11,126 bases of DNA from Clostridiales bacterium (GTDB lineage: Bacteria; Bacillota_A; Clostridia; Oscillospirales; Oscillospiraceae): the NCBI GenBank assembly GCA_014799485.1, contig JAAVHY010000054.1, positions 1-11,126 of the forward strand, given 5' to 3'. This document shows, piece by piece, positions 1-6,345 of this stretch. Positions within the stretch are counted from its first letter, which is position 1, and each line of letters opens with the position of its first letter. Both the position numbers and the translations under genes were made by a program. A model generated the notes under the pieces. That model was not told the origin of the DNA. It ran no database searches and saw only the letters and a list, made by a program, of their open reading frames with translations.

Positions 1-3
1 AAC

Positions 4-750
4 ATGATTTTTGCCACAGGCGATTGCCACGGCGGCTTCCAGCGGTTCTCGCGGAAGCATTTCCCCCAGCAACGGCAGATGGACAGGGACGACTACATGA
101 TCATTCTGGGCGACTTTGGCGGGCTGTGGGACGGCTCCGCAGAGGAGCGGAAACAACTGGACTGGCTGAACGAGAAGCCCTTCACCACCCTGTTCGTCAC
201 CGGGAACCACGAGAACTACTGGATGCTCCGGGAGCTTCCCGTGGAGGACTGGCACGGCGGCAAGGTACAGCACATCCGGCCCAACATCCTGCACCTGATG
301 AGGGGACAGCTCTATGACATTGAGGGGCGCACCTTCTTCACCATGGGTGGGGCCACCTCCCACGATGTGGAGGATGGCATCCTTGATCCGAACGCCCCGG
401 ATTTCCGGGTGCAGTACTCCCGCCTGATTTTTGGAGGTCGGCGCAGATTTCGGATTATCGGAAAGTCCTGGTGGCCGGAGGAGCTGCCCTCGAACGAGGA
501 ATACACCACCACCCTGGACACGCTGGAGCGGGCGAGCTGGAAAGCGGACTATGTGCTCACCCACTGCGCCCCCACCAGCATCGCCCGTCAGATGAACCGG
601 CACTACCAGCCGGACGCGCTCACGGATTTTCTGGAGCTGGTCAACGACCGGCTGGAGTTCGGCTGCTGGCTGTTCGGTCACTACCACGACAACCGCGAAA
701 TTGATCCAAAGCACATCCTGCTGTGGGAACAGATCGTACAGCTGATGTAG
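4..750 (+). CDS. Calcineurin-like metallophosphoesterase
   Basis: This is a complete 248-residue metallophosphoesterase, predicted to be a cytosolic hydrolase of phosphoester bonds using two metal ions. The ordered family motifs are all visible: D-x-H at D7/H9 (GDCHG), GDxxG around D37, GNHE at N68/H69, a histidine in THCAP (H187) and the closing G-H-x-H (H226/H228). No signal peptide or membrane segment is seen. The start at position 4 puts the first metal-binding motif at residue 7, as is usual for the family, so the protein is probably full length even though its ribosome-binding site lies outside the window. The natural substrate (protein, nucleotide or nucleic acid) cannot be told from sequence. 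A strong stem-loop follows 14 bases after the stop, so it may be a separate transcription unit from the genes downstream. Confidence 0.9.
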   Translation: MIFATGDCHGGFQRFSRKHFPQQRQMDRDDYMIILGDFGGLWDGSAEERKQLDWLNEKPFTTLFVTGNHENYWMLRELPVEDWHGGKVQHIRPNILHLMRGQLYDIEGRTFFTMGGATSHDVEDGILDPNAPDFRVQYSRLIFGGRRRFRIIGKSWWPEELPSNEEYTTTLDTLERASWKADYVLTHCAPTSIARQMNRHYQPDALTDFLELVNDRLEFGCWLFGHYHDNREIDPKHILLWEQIVQLM

Positions 751-764
751 TGCTAAACAGGCAA

Positions 765-808
765 AGCAGGGATAAGCGCGGGAGCAATCTCCCGTGTTTA
801 TCTCTGCT
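765..808 (+). other. Strong 20-bp stem-loop between genes
   Basis: Positions 765-784 pair with 789-808 across a four-base CAAT loop. Seventeen pairs are Watson-Crick and the three remaining positions are G:U wobbles when read as + strand RNA. On the opposite strand the same positions would be A:C mismatches, so the structure favours + strand RNA. No run of T follows (the next bases are CTGTCACAAA), so it is not a standard intrinsic terminator. It could be a processing or stabilising hairpin, or a weak terminator for the phosphoesterase gene. Confidence 0.55.
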
Positions 809-823
809 CTGTCACAAAATAAA

Positions 824-848
824 GGCGCATAGCGCCAGAAAGGAGGGG
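824..848 (+). promoter_or_regulatory. Small hairpin directly before a strong ribosome-binding site
   Basis: GGCGC (824-828) and GCGCC (832-836) form a perfect 5-bp stem with an ATA loop, ending four bases before the ribosome-binding site AGGAGGGG at 841-848. That site lies five bases before the ATG at 854. Such a hairpin could keep the ribosome-binding site single-stranded or could be a protein-binding site; both ideas are inference. Confidence 0.45.
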
Positions 849-853
849 AACCC

Positions 854-1690
854 ATGAATGTCAGGAAACCGACCGACTACAGCGCCCTGTTCGCGGCTCT
901 GGACGAGCTGGTGGCGGCAGATCTGCCGCAGATGGAACTGTACCGCAGCATTGGCCGTCTGGTCAGCGGCAGGCCGGAGAAAGGCGCGGCTGTGACGGCT
1001 GCGGAGTATCTGCAAAGCGCGTACCCTGACGCTTCCGGGTTCTCTCCCCGGAGCCTGCGGCGGATGCGGGATTTCTACCGTACCTATGAAAGTGACCCCA
1101 AGGTGATGGCGGAAGCTATGACCATCGGCTGGACACAGAACATCGTCATTTTGGAAGCGGAACTGACTCTCCAGGAGAAATTGTGGTACATCCATGCTGT
1201 CCAACAGTTCGGGTGGTCCAAACTGAAGCTGGCGGAACAGATTTCGGCCTGCGCTCATCAAGAGATAGTTCTCGACTTGGCTGAGGAAGTGTGCTATACT
1301 GAGGAAAACAATGTCACGGAGTGTGTGAACGATGACAAGGATCCTCTTTATCTGCACCGGCAACATATGCCGCAGCCCAATGGCCGAGTTCGTGATGAAG
1401 GATCTGGTGAAGAAGGCCGGACTGGAAGCCCAGTTCCACATCGAGTCCGCCGCCACCAGCACCGAGGAGATCGGCAACCCGGTCTATCCCCCGGCCCGCA
1501 GGAAGCTGGCCGAGCATGGAATCGACTGCGCAGGCAAAACGGCGCGGCAGCTTACCAACAGCGACTACGACAAGTACGACCTCCTAATTGGGATGGATCG
1601 GGCCAACCTGCGGAATATGCACCGCATCTGCGGCGGCGATTTTGCCAACAAGATGCACCTGCTGATGGACTTTACAGACCGCCCCGGTGA
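854..1690 (+). CDS. DUF1016 N-terminal domain protein with run-on C-terminus
   Basis: Residues 1 to about 155 look like the DUF1016 N-terminal (YhcG-like) domain, a helical wHTH-like module with features such as SPRSLRRMRDFYRTY and IGWTQNIVILEAEL, as in small proteins of Firmicutes mobile elements. Fuller family members carry a PD-(D/E)XK nuclease domain at the C-terminus; none is seen here. The start is fixed by AGGAGGGG five bases upstream. From about residue 160 the frame runs through the phosphatase gene at 1332-1787 in another frame, and the remaining ~118 residues are rich in Arg, Pro and Gln with no domain-like pattern, as expected of an out-of-frame reading. The natural end was probably near 1330 and its stop has been lost, or the overlap is real. 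Confidence is high for the N-terminal part and low for the tail. A DNA-binding role is inferred from the family only. Confidence 0.7.
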   Translation: MNVRKPTDYSALFAALDELVAADLPQMELYRSIGRLVSGRPEKGAAVTAAEYLQSAYPDASGFSPRSLRRMRDFYRTYESDPKVMAEAMTIGWTQNIVILEAELTLQEKLWYIHAVQQFGWSKLKLAEQISACAHQEIVLDLAEEVCYTEENNVTECVNDDKDPLYLHRQHMPQPNGRVRDEGSGEEGRTGSPVPHRVRRHQHRGDRQPGLSPGPQEAGRAWNRLRRQNGAAAYQQRLRQVRPPNWDGSGQPAEYAPHLRRRFCQQDAPADGLYRPPR

Positions 1691-1787
1691 TGTGGCCGAC
1701 CCGTGGTACACGGACGACTTCGAGACCACCTGGCGGGATGTGCTGGCTGGGTGCCGTGGTCTGCTGAATACCTGCAAAGAAAAATGA
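1332..1787 (+). CDS. Low-molecular-weight protein-tyrosine phosphatase
   Basis: This complete 151-residue cytosolic enzyme is predicted to dephosphorylate phosphotyrosine through a cysteinyl-phosphate intermediate. The P-loop C-x5-R-S is at C8-R14-S15 (ICTGNICRSPMAE) and the general-acid loop D-P-W-Y is at D123-Y126. Length matches the family (about 140-160). Arsenate reductases of the same fold are an alternative, but the tyrosine after DPW favours a phosphatase. The ribosome-binding site is weak (CGGAG about 10 bases upstream) and lies inside the preceding frame, so translation may be coupled to it. Tyrosine phosphatases of this class often sit with capsule or stress genes, but here the neighbours are other hydrolases. 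The small protein at 1812 follows after 24 bases. Confidence 0.92.
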   Translation: MTRILFICTGNICRSPMAEFVMKDLVKKAGLEAQFHIESAATSTEEIGNPVYPPARRKLAEHGIDCAGKTARQLTNSDYDKYDLLIGMDRANLRNMHRICGGDFANKMHLLMDFTDRPGDVADPWYTDDFETTWRDVLAGCRGLLNTCKEK

Positions 1788-1811
1788 ACCACAGGATAAG
1801 GGGCGTTTTGA

Positions 1812-2033
1812 ATGTTTGGCAGGCGGAAAAAAGCGGCAGCGGTACCCTATGACAAAAGCGGAAAAATCCCTACCATCCGGGCCAGTATTTGCACGGGTGA
1901 GCAGGTAGCAGGTTTCAAGGATCCAGTCAGCGGTAAGTTCGAGGAACTGATGCTGATCCGTGACAGCAGGGATTTTTCCGAGTTCCTCCACAAGTATCAA
2001 GTCGAGGAGAGCGAGATCAAACGAGAGTGGTGA
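1812..2033 (+). CDS. Small conserved-looking protein of unknown function
   Basis: This 73-residue protein begins MFGRRKKAAAVPYDKSG, has a basic N-terminus and an acidic, probably helical C-terminus (FLHKYQVEESEIKREW). The ribosome-binding site AAGGGG is at 1798-1803, eight bases before the ATG. It lies between the tyrosine phosphatase (24-base gap) and the SGNH hydrolase (7-base gap), so it is very likely part of the same transcript. I recall similar small proteins in gut Clostridia next to phosphatase genes, sometimes under an 'aspartate dehydrogenase' label that nothing in this sequence supports. No catalytic motif, signal peptide or membrane segment is visible. Reality as a gene is well supported by position and ribosome-binding site; function is unknown. 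Confidence 0.75.
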   Translation: MFGRRKKAAAVPYDKSGKIPTIRASICTGEQVAGFKDPVSGKFEELMLIRDSRDFSEFLHKYQVEESEIKREW

Positions 2034-2040
2034 CCCCCAT

Positions 2041-2625
2041 ATGTGCCGCCGGTTACTGTGCTATGGTGACTCCAATACCTACGGTTACGATCCCAGATCT
2101 TATCTGGGCGGACGCTACCCGAAATCTGTCCGCTGGACTGCATTATTAGATGCAGAGGGTTGGGAGGTCATCAATCAGGGTGAAAATGGCCGCTCTATTC
2201 CCCAACTGGATCAAGAGATCAAAACAGCGGTGCAAACGATTCTCAGTGCGAAAACTGAAGCAGCAGTCATTATGCTGGGAAGCAACGACCTGCTCCAATG
2301 TCCTGGCCTTACCGCTGAGAACTGCGGAGGGCGGATGGAGAGATTTTTGACTTCACTTTTGGCAGAGACTCCTGCAACCCTCAAAATTGCGCTGGTAGCA
2401 CCACCCCCGATGGAACTGGGGGCGTGGGTGAGCGATCAAAGGACGATAGAAACATCTCACCAACTGGCAGAATGCTATGAAGCAGTAGCTCATCGTCTGG
2501 GCATCGCTTTTGCAGATGCAGGAGCTTGGGGCGTCGAGCTTTCTTATGACGGCGTACATTTTTCTGAGAAGGGTCATCTGGCCTTTGCCCAGGGGATGCA
2601 GGCAACCTTAGACACTTTGCGTTGA
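2041..2625 (+). CDS. SGNH/GDSL-family hydrolase (esterase-like)
   Basis: This 194-residue serine hydrolase of the SGNH superfamily has all four blocks: the nucleophile in GDSN (S11), an oxyanion glycine in NQGENG (G47), the Asn of GSND (N82), and the catalytic D-x-x-H in YDGVHFSEKGH (D170 and H173). It probably hydrolyses ester bonds in small molecules or acylated sugars; the substrate is unknown. No signal peptide is seen, so it is likely cytosolic. The start at 2041 is preferred over an in-frame ATG at 1960 because it begins just before the first block and follows the stop of the preceding gene by seven bases, which suggests translational coupling; the ribosome-binding site is weak. An intrinsic terminator follows about 100 bases downstream. 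Base composition is somewhat more AT-rich than the first genes of the window. Confidence 0.88.
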   Translation: MCRRLLCYGDSNTYGYDPRSYLGGRYPKSVRWTALLDAEGWEVINQGENGRSIPQLDQEIKTAVQTILSAKTEAAVIMLGSNDLLQCPGLTAENCGGRMERFLTSLLAETPATLKIALVAPPPMELGAWVSDQRTIETSHQLAECYEAVAHRLGIAFADAGAWGVELSYDGVHFSEKGHLAFAQGMQATLDTLR

Positions 2626-2722
2626 AAAAATCAATGGCATCATAAAAGAGCACTTTGCGGTGGTCGACCGGATTGGCAGCGCCGATTTTCTGCGGGCATC
2701 TAAAGCGTTCGGCCTTGCCAGT

Positions 2723-2766
2723 GAAGTCGGCAAATTTCGACAAGAAATTTGTCGACTTCCTTTTTT
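2723..2766 (+). terminator. Intrinsic terminator of the hydrolase run
   Basis: Positions 2723-2738 pair with 2744-2759 (16 positions, one non-Watson-Crick) across a GACAA loop, followed by C and six T residues at 2761-2766. It lies about 100 bases after the SGNH hydrolase stop and is correctly oriented to end that transcript. There is no T-run on the opposite strand, so it acts on + strand transcripts only. Confidence 0.88.
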
Positions 2767-2801
2767 GTAAGTCTTTCATTTGGCGCATCTTTTTTGTCAT
2801 G

Positions 2802-2857
2802 AACGACGGCCGATGTTTTGAACACTCGTTTTGGAATGTCCGACACCGGCCGTCGTT
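2802..2857. repeat. Inverted repeat with large loop
   Basis: AACGACGGCCG (2802-2812) is perfectly complementary to CGGCCGTCGTT (2847-2857), and three more pairs form just inside after one mismatch. The loop is about 25 bases. Four T residues follow on the + strand (2856-2859), too few to call a terminator with confidence. It may be a mobile hairpin element or a weak terminator. Confidence 0.5.
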
Positions 2858-2947
2858 TTGATTTGCCAAAAGGCAGCAATCATGTGGGTTTTTATGCTAT
2901 CGCTGTATCTATAACACGCATAAAAAGTGAGCAGCTTGAAATCTCAT

Positions 2948-4123
2948 CTATCGAATTATGATTCTGCGCGCCGCACTGATGCCGATTTTGTAAGGCAAGG
3001 GTCTGAGAGCACGATCGGCTTCCCTCAGCTTCTCACGGATATTGATATGCTGCGGGCAATGCTTTTCACACTGGCCACAGCCGACGCACTGTGACGCAAA
3101 ACCGGGCTCCTTACGCAGCCCCATGTTCTGGGCAAACCCAAAGCGGGCTGACGACTTTTCCTCCATGTACATCAGATTGTAGTAGTAGAAATTGCCCGGA
3201 ATATCCACACCCTTGGGACAGGGCATACAATACCTGCAGCCCGTGCAGCCTACCTTTTCCCGTTCACGGATGATCTGCTTGATCTGCTCAACGATCTCTG
3301 TATCTTCCTCTGTCAGATGCCCCGGCTCGGCCTCCGACGCGATGCGGATATTCTCATTCACCATAGCCTCAGAATTCATGCCGGAAAGCACACAGGTCAC
3401 TTCCGGCTGATCCCACAGCCAGCGCAGCCCCAGCTCGGCGGGTGTATAGCCGTTGCTGTCAGAGGCAAGTATCTCTTTCGCCTTATCTGGCAGACTGACC
3501 AGCTTACCACCGCGGAGGGGTTCCATAATGATGACCGGGACCCCCTTCTCCGCCGCCGCCTGAAGGCCCCTTCTTCCTGCCTGGGTGTGCTCATCCAAAT
3601 AATTATACTGGATCTGGCAGAAATCCCAGTCATAGGCATCCAAAATTTTGAGGAACATTTCCGTATCGCCGTGGTAGGAAAACCCGATGTTACGGATGCG
3701 GCCATCCGCTTTCTGCCGTTCGATCCAGCCCTCAATACCCAGGATCCTGAGATGCTCCCATTCCGCATAGTCTGTAAACATATGCATCAGGTAGTAGTCG
3801 ATATGATCTGTGCGGAGGCGGGAAAGCTCCTCATGAAAGGTTTTATCGATCGCCGCCGAGGACCGCATGATATACTGCGGGAGCTTGGTGGCGATATTGA
3901 CCCTGTCACGGCATTTATTTTCCTCCAGGATGCGGCCGAGGCATTCCTCGCTGCCAGGATAAATGTAGGCGGTGTCAAAATAATTGACACCCTTTTCGAT
4001 GGCGAGAAGGACTTCCTTCTCCGCTTTCTCATAGTCGATGGCGTTTCCTTTTTTGCTGAATCTCATGCAGCCATACCCTAACTGGGAAATCTGATTGCCG
4101 TATCGGTCCGATCTGTATTTCAT
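2948..4123 (-). CDS. Aldo/keto reductase with C-terminal 4Fe-4S ferredoxin domain
   Basis: This complete 391-residue protein is a predicted cytosolic oxidoreductase. Residues 1-290 form the aldo/keto reductase barrel with the full catalytic tetrad: D50 and Y55 in FDTAYIYPGSEE, K80 in ATKLP and H114 in LMHMF. Residues 291-360 carry two cysteine clusters: C293-C296-C299-C302 (CxxCxxCxxC) and C346-C349-C352-C356 with a following Pro, the second a classic 4Fe-4S binding pattern. Such fusions are common in anaerobic Clostridia and probably exchange electrons with ferredoxin as well as NAD(P)H; the carbonyl substrate is unknown. The ribosome-binding site AGGAG (complement of 4132-4136) precedes the ATG by eight bases. 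The decayed glutathione peroxidase gene lies 52 bases upstream on the same strand, and its surviving promoter may now serve this gene. Confidence 0.93.
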   Translation of the reverse strand: MKYRSDRYGNQISQLGYGCMRFSKKGNAIDYEKAEKEVLLAIEKGVNYFDTAYIYPGSEECLGRILEENKCRDRVNIATKLPQYIMRSSAAIDKTFHEELSRLRTDHIDYYLMHMFTDYAEWEHLRILGIEGWIERQKADGRIRNIGFSYHGDTEMFLKILDAYDWDFCQIQYNYLDEHTQAGRRGLQAAAEKGVPVIIMEPLRGGKLVSLPDKAKEILASDSNGYTPAELGLRWLWDQPEVTCVLSGMNSEAMVNENIRIASEAEPGHLTEEDTEIVEQIKQIIREREKVGCTGCRYCMPCPKGVDIPGNFYYYNLMYMEEKSSARFGFAQNMGLRKEPGFASQCVGCGQCEKHCPQHINIREKLREADRALRPLPYKIGISAARRIIIR

Positions 4124-4175
4124 GCCGGTCTCTCCTCAGCACAAGCGGTCTGCGCAGCCTTTATTAACTGAAACA

Positions 4176-4425
4176 TCACAAAATCTCCTCTATCTTTGCT
4201 TTTACATGATCCATAGCTTCCGTCGGCTCAAATCGGGCAACAATATTGCCTTCCCGGTCAATCAGGAATTTCGTGAAATTCCACTTGATATTGCCGTTGT
4301 TCTTATAGTCCTTGTCCATCTTCGTGACGACGCCTTTCAGCACGAGGGACATGGGGTTCATGCCCATCTTTCTGGTGGAACTCATACAAGTCCTAAAGCG
4401 CATCATACTGCGGTGTGAAGCCGCT
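4176..4425 (-). pseudogene. Glutathione peroxidase pseudogene
   Basis: The C-terminal part of a glutathione peroxidase is clear, with NIKWNFTKFLIDREG followed by ARFEPT, ending at 4176. Upstream, in a different frame, the active-site region survives as SGFTPQYDAL, then an in-frame TAG (4395-4393), then DLYEFHQKDG. The normal protein is about 160-185 residues. Here the N-terminus before the active site is missing, the catalytic Cys/Sec position reads AGC (Ser), there is a stop where Gln is usual, a frameshift, and roughly 70 residues between the two pieces are deleted. A 76-residue frame starting at 4406 could be translated but would contain only the C-terminal piece after an unrelated leader. 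The enzyme, which normally reduces peroxides with thiols, cannot be functional. A near-consensus promoter is still present upstream. Confidence 0.85.
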
Positions 4426-4459
4426 TCGTTCCTTTACAACACTTTTCTTATCTGCTACA

Positions 4460-4488
4460 ATTATACTGTTGAAGAAATCATACGTCAA
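4460..4488 (-). promoter_or_regulatory. Sigma-70-type promoter before the peroxidase pseudogene
   Basis: On the - strand, TTGACG (complement of 4483-4488) and TATAAT (complement of 4460-4465) are separated by exactly 17 bases, close to consensus. Transcription would begin near 4453 and read through the pseudogene into the aldo/keto reductase. The start of the HxlR fragment lies divergently 55 bases away, the usual layout for a regulator and its target. Confidence 0.75.
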
Positions 4489-4542
4489 TAACTGAGAAAA
4501 ATATGTGTAAGGAATAAAAAGTTTACCGCCAGGAGGATCAAA

Positions 4543-4659
4543 ATGTCACTAAGCCACCCTTGCCCCTGCTCTGAATCCTGCTTTTTGCAAAAAGCTATGA
4601 ACGCAATCGGAGGGAAATGGAAACTCCCTATACTTTGTTCGCTGGCAGCTTTACAATGA
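4543..4659 (+). pseudogene. HxlR-family regulator, N-terminal fragment
   Basis: A 38-codon frame with an excellent ribosome-binding site (AGGAGG at 4531-4536) begins MSLSHPCPCSESCFLQKAMN and continues IGGKWKLPILCSL, the hallmark of the N-terminal winged helix of HxlR-type regulators. It then stops at TGA 4657-4659 after the out-of-family residues AALQ. Normal members are about 100-130 residues, so the wing and dimerisation helices are missing. Four cysteines (C7, C9, C13, C32) suggest the intact protein was redox- or electrophile-sensing, as known for some HxlR regulators. It is divergent from the peroxidase pseudogene and the aldo/keto reductase, its likely former targets. The break falls immediately before a patch of inverted repeats, consistent with an insertion or deletion event. 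Confidence 0.78.
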
Positions 4660-4988
4660 GACAGCCCCCACCCTCAAAGGCGGGAGCGCGCAAAAAGTAT
4701 TGTGCCGCAGCGCTTTTTGAAAAAGCGTCTTCTCATATTGAATATAATTTCGGTTGAAATCACATAATTTCAACCGAAATTATTATTTTGTACAACTTTT
4801 TCGATTTTTGTTCCTGAGATTGACTCTCTGGCCACAGCTTTGACCACAGATAGGAAGAACGCCGCCCCAGCCAGGGACGGCGTTCTGAGAGGTATACATC
4901 GGATGCTGATGGACAACCGTCTGTATAAGCTGTCGGAGGGTGAACTGGCGTTCACCGCTCTGACGGATGAGGCCCTGTTTTTCGATCC
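4660..4988. other. Hairpin-rich spacer without a recognisable gene
   Basis: Directly after the HxlR break comes an imperfect GC-rich palindrome (4664-4687, CCC-A-CC paired with GG-C-GGG), then the near-palindrome CGCTTTTT-G-AAAAAGCG (4711-4727), then a perfect 17-bp stem (4744-4760 with 4767-4783, six-base CACATA loop). The last could be a terminator, an operator or an element end. The + frame from 4768 to the stop at 4990-4992 is open for about 74 codons but has no good start or family motif. The packing of inverted repeats suggests the edge of a decayed insertion. Confidence 0.4.
4856..4886 (-). terminator. Stem-loop downstream of the carrier gene, possible terminator
   Basis: AGAACGCCG (4856-4864) pairs perfectly with CGGCGTTCT (4878-4886), with an inner CCC/GGG extension and an AGCCA loop. 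It lies about 100 bases after the stop of the - strand carrier gene. The T content after it on the - strand is only modest (TTCTTCCT, partly within the stem), so termination is plausible rather than certain. Confidence 0.4.
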
Positions 4989-6293
4989 TTAGCGGAACAG
5001 GTTGAACCAGCCCACCAGGGCCATGACCATGTAGACGCCCATAAAGGCGAAGGCGCAGACAAATTGCTTTGGCAGCAGTTTCTCCCGCATTTCATCGTCC
5101 TTGCAGCCGATGAGGGCCATGCTTCCGCCCTGGGAAAACGGGCTCATACCGGTGGCGCCGGTACCCGCGAACAGGGCGATGGTCATGGACACAGGACTGA
5201 TCCCGGTGGCGGTGGCAAGGGCCGGAAACATGGGGATGAACAAGGGGAAGATGACCGCCGGACCGGTGGTGACAAAGCTCAAAAGGCCGGAGAGCAGCAC
5301 GATGATGGGAAGCACCAGCAGCTTGGGGATGCTGGTGCCCAGCCAGCCGCCAATGACCTCGGCCACGCCCAGATCTACGGCCAGGCCAATCATGGTGGAC
5401 ATACCGCAGATCATGAGGATCGTAGTCCAGGGGATCTTGTTTTTCACCACGTCGGCAGTTTTCGCCAGGTTCAAAGCGGCGCAGAGGATGATGCCGAATA
5501 CAGACAGAACCTGGATGTCAAACTTGCTGGTGAACCACTTGGTGGCGGGGTTGGGCAGGAACATATTGCAGAAGACGGGGACAATGATAAGAATCATCAT
5601 CACCAAAATGATCCCGATGGTGATCTTCTGCGGCTGATCGAAGGGGGCAGGCTTCTCCACGTTGGTATTGGCAACCTTGTAGCCCTTAAGGACCAAGTAA
5701 ACGCACAGGAAGAACAGGGTACAGATGGCGATGAGGGTGATGCTGTAGCCCCAGCTGGCAGAGGAAGCCTCCGCCTCGGACAAGGTGTTGGCGGCGATGC
5801 CCTTGAACATGACGCCGCTGCCCGTCCAGGCCTGAAGGCCGCCGCCCATGGAGCCCAGATAAACGGCCACCACGGCAATGAGGGGGTTGAAGCCCATCTG
5901 CGTCGCCAGGCCGAAAGCGATGGGCGACATGAACACAGGGGTAGCGGCGGCGCCGGCGCCCATGGTGGATACCACAAAGGTGGCTACATAGAGGGTAATG
6001 GGCAAAGCCCAGGGCTTGTTGCGGGTGGCGTAGATCATCCGGTTGGCAATGCCCTGGATGGCGCCGTTCTCCGACGCGTAGCCATAGAAGAAGGTGACGA
6101 TCATCATGGTGAACAGGAGCCGGTAGGGGAAATAGCCAATCACCTCGGAAATGGATTTGCCCATAAGCATGGTGCCGATGAGGAAGGCCATCCCCAGGGC
6201 GGCGATGCCGATGTTGCACTTGGTCTTAGTGCCAATGACCACAGCCAAAACGATAGCGGCTAAAAAAACAAGCATACCAGTGGTAGGCGTCAT
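4989..6293 (-). CDS. MatC-like dicarboxylate carrier (ion transporter superfamily)
   Basis: This 434-residue integral membrane protein has about 11-12 hydrophobic segments. The N-terminal region (residues ~1-150) has the character of the MatC N-terminal domain (NIGIAALGMAFLIG, the FPYRLLFTMMIVTFFYGYA stretch), and Gly/Ala-rich loops (GAGAAATPVF, GSMGGGLQAW, GTGATGMSPFSQGG) are typical of the substrate-binding hairpins of ion-transporter-superfamily carboxylate carriers. It probably imports a dicarboxylate or related organic acid with a cation; MatC itself was described for malonate. The ribosome-binding site is an AAGGAAG about 11 bases before the ATG. It is the last gene of a - strand operon, 52 bases after the second SDR gene, so its substrate is probably what the two dehydrogenases act on or make. 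The protein is full length with no visible lesion. Confidence 0.87.
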   Translation of the reverse strand: MTPTTGMLVFLAAIVLAVVIGTKTKCNIGIAALGMAFLIGTMLMGKSISEVIGYFPYRLLFTMMIVTFFYGYASENGAIQGIANRMIYATRNKPWALPITLYVATFVVSTMGAGAAATPVFMSPIAFGLATQMGFNPLIAVVAVYLGSMGGGLQAWTGSGVMFKGIAANTLSEAEASSASWGYSITLIAICTLFFLCVYLVLKGYKVANTNVEKPAPFDQPQKITIGIILVMMILIIVPVFCNMFLPNPATKWFTSKFDIQVLSVFGIILCAALNLAKTADVVKNKIPWTTILMICGMSTMIGLAVDLGVAEVIGGWLGTSIPKLLVLPIIVLLSGLLSFVTTGPAVIFPLFIPMFPALATATGISPVSMTIALFAGTGATGMSPFSQGGSMALIGCKDDEMREKLLPKQFVCAFAFMGVYMVMALVGWFNLFR

Positions 6294-6345
6294 AAGTATC
6301 AGCTTCCTTTCTGTTTTCTCTATGGAATGAGGACCAGGGGCGCGA

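Larger units (their letters stand above)
2626..2947. other. Spacer with hairpins and a possible gene remnant
   Basis: This stretch separates the + strand hydrolase run from the - strand reductase. On the + strand, codons from 2630 to the stop at 2768-2770 stay open and read like protein (for example HFAVVDRIGSADFLRASKAF) but have no start codon, so this may be the tail of a lost gene; the last third overlaps the terminator hairpin. Further on, TTTTTATGC (2889-2897) pairs with GCATAAAAA (2918-2926), a 9-bp AT-rich stem with a 20-base loop that may mark the 3' end of the - strand reductase transcript. I see no complete gene here. Confidence 0.35.

Noticed and set aside
812..1477. A 221-codon - strand frame opposite the DUF1016 and phosphatase genes
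   Set aside because: It spans two real + strand genes in different frames and shows no motif of its own.
3317..4081. A 254-codon + strand frame opposite the ferredoxin-type aldo/keto reductase
   Set aside because: No ribosome-binding site or recognisable motif, and the - strand gene has a full catalytic tetrad and cysteine clusters.
4768..4992. Open + strand frame reading into the carrier's 3' end
   Set aside because: No start codon with a ribosome-binding site and no family resemblance; about 74 open codons can arise by chance in this composition.
5064..6263. A 399-codon open frame on the + strand opposite the carrier gene
   Set aside because: Its translation is Gly/His/Asp-rich with no domain pattern, and the opposite strand encodes a coherent multi-pass membrane protein with a ribosome-binding site. 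It is a reading shadow.
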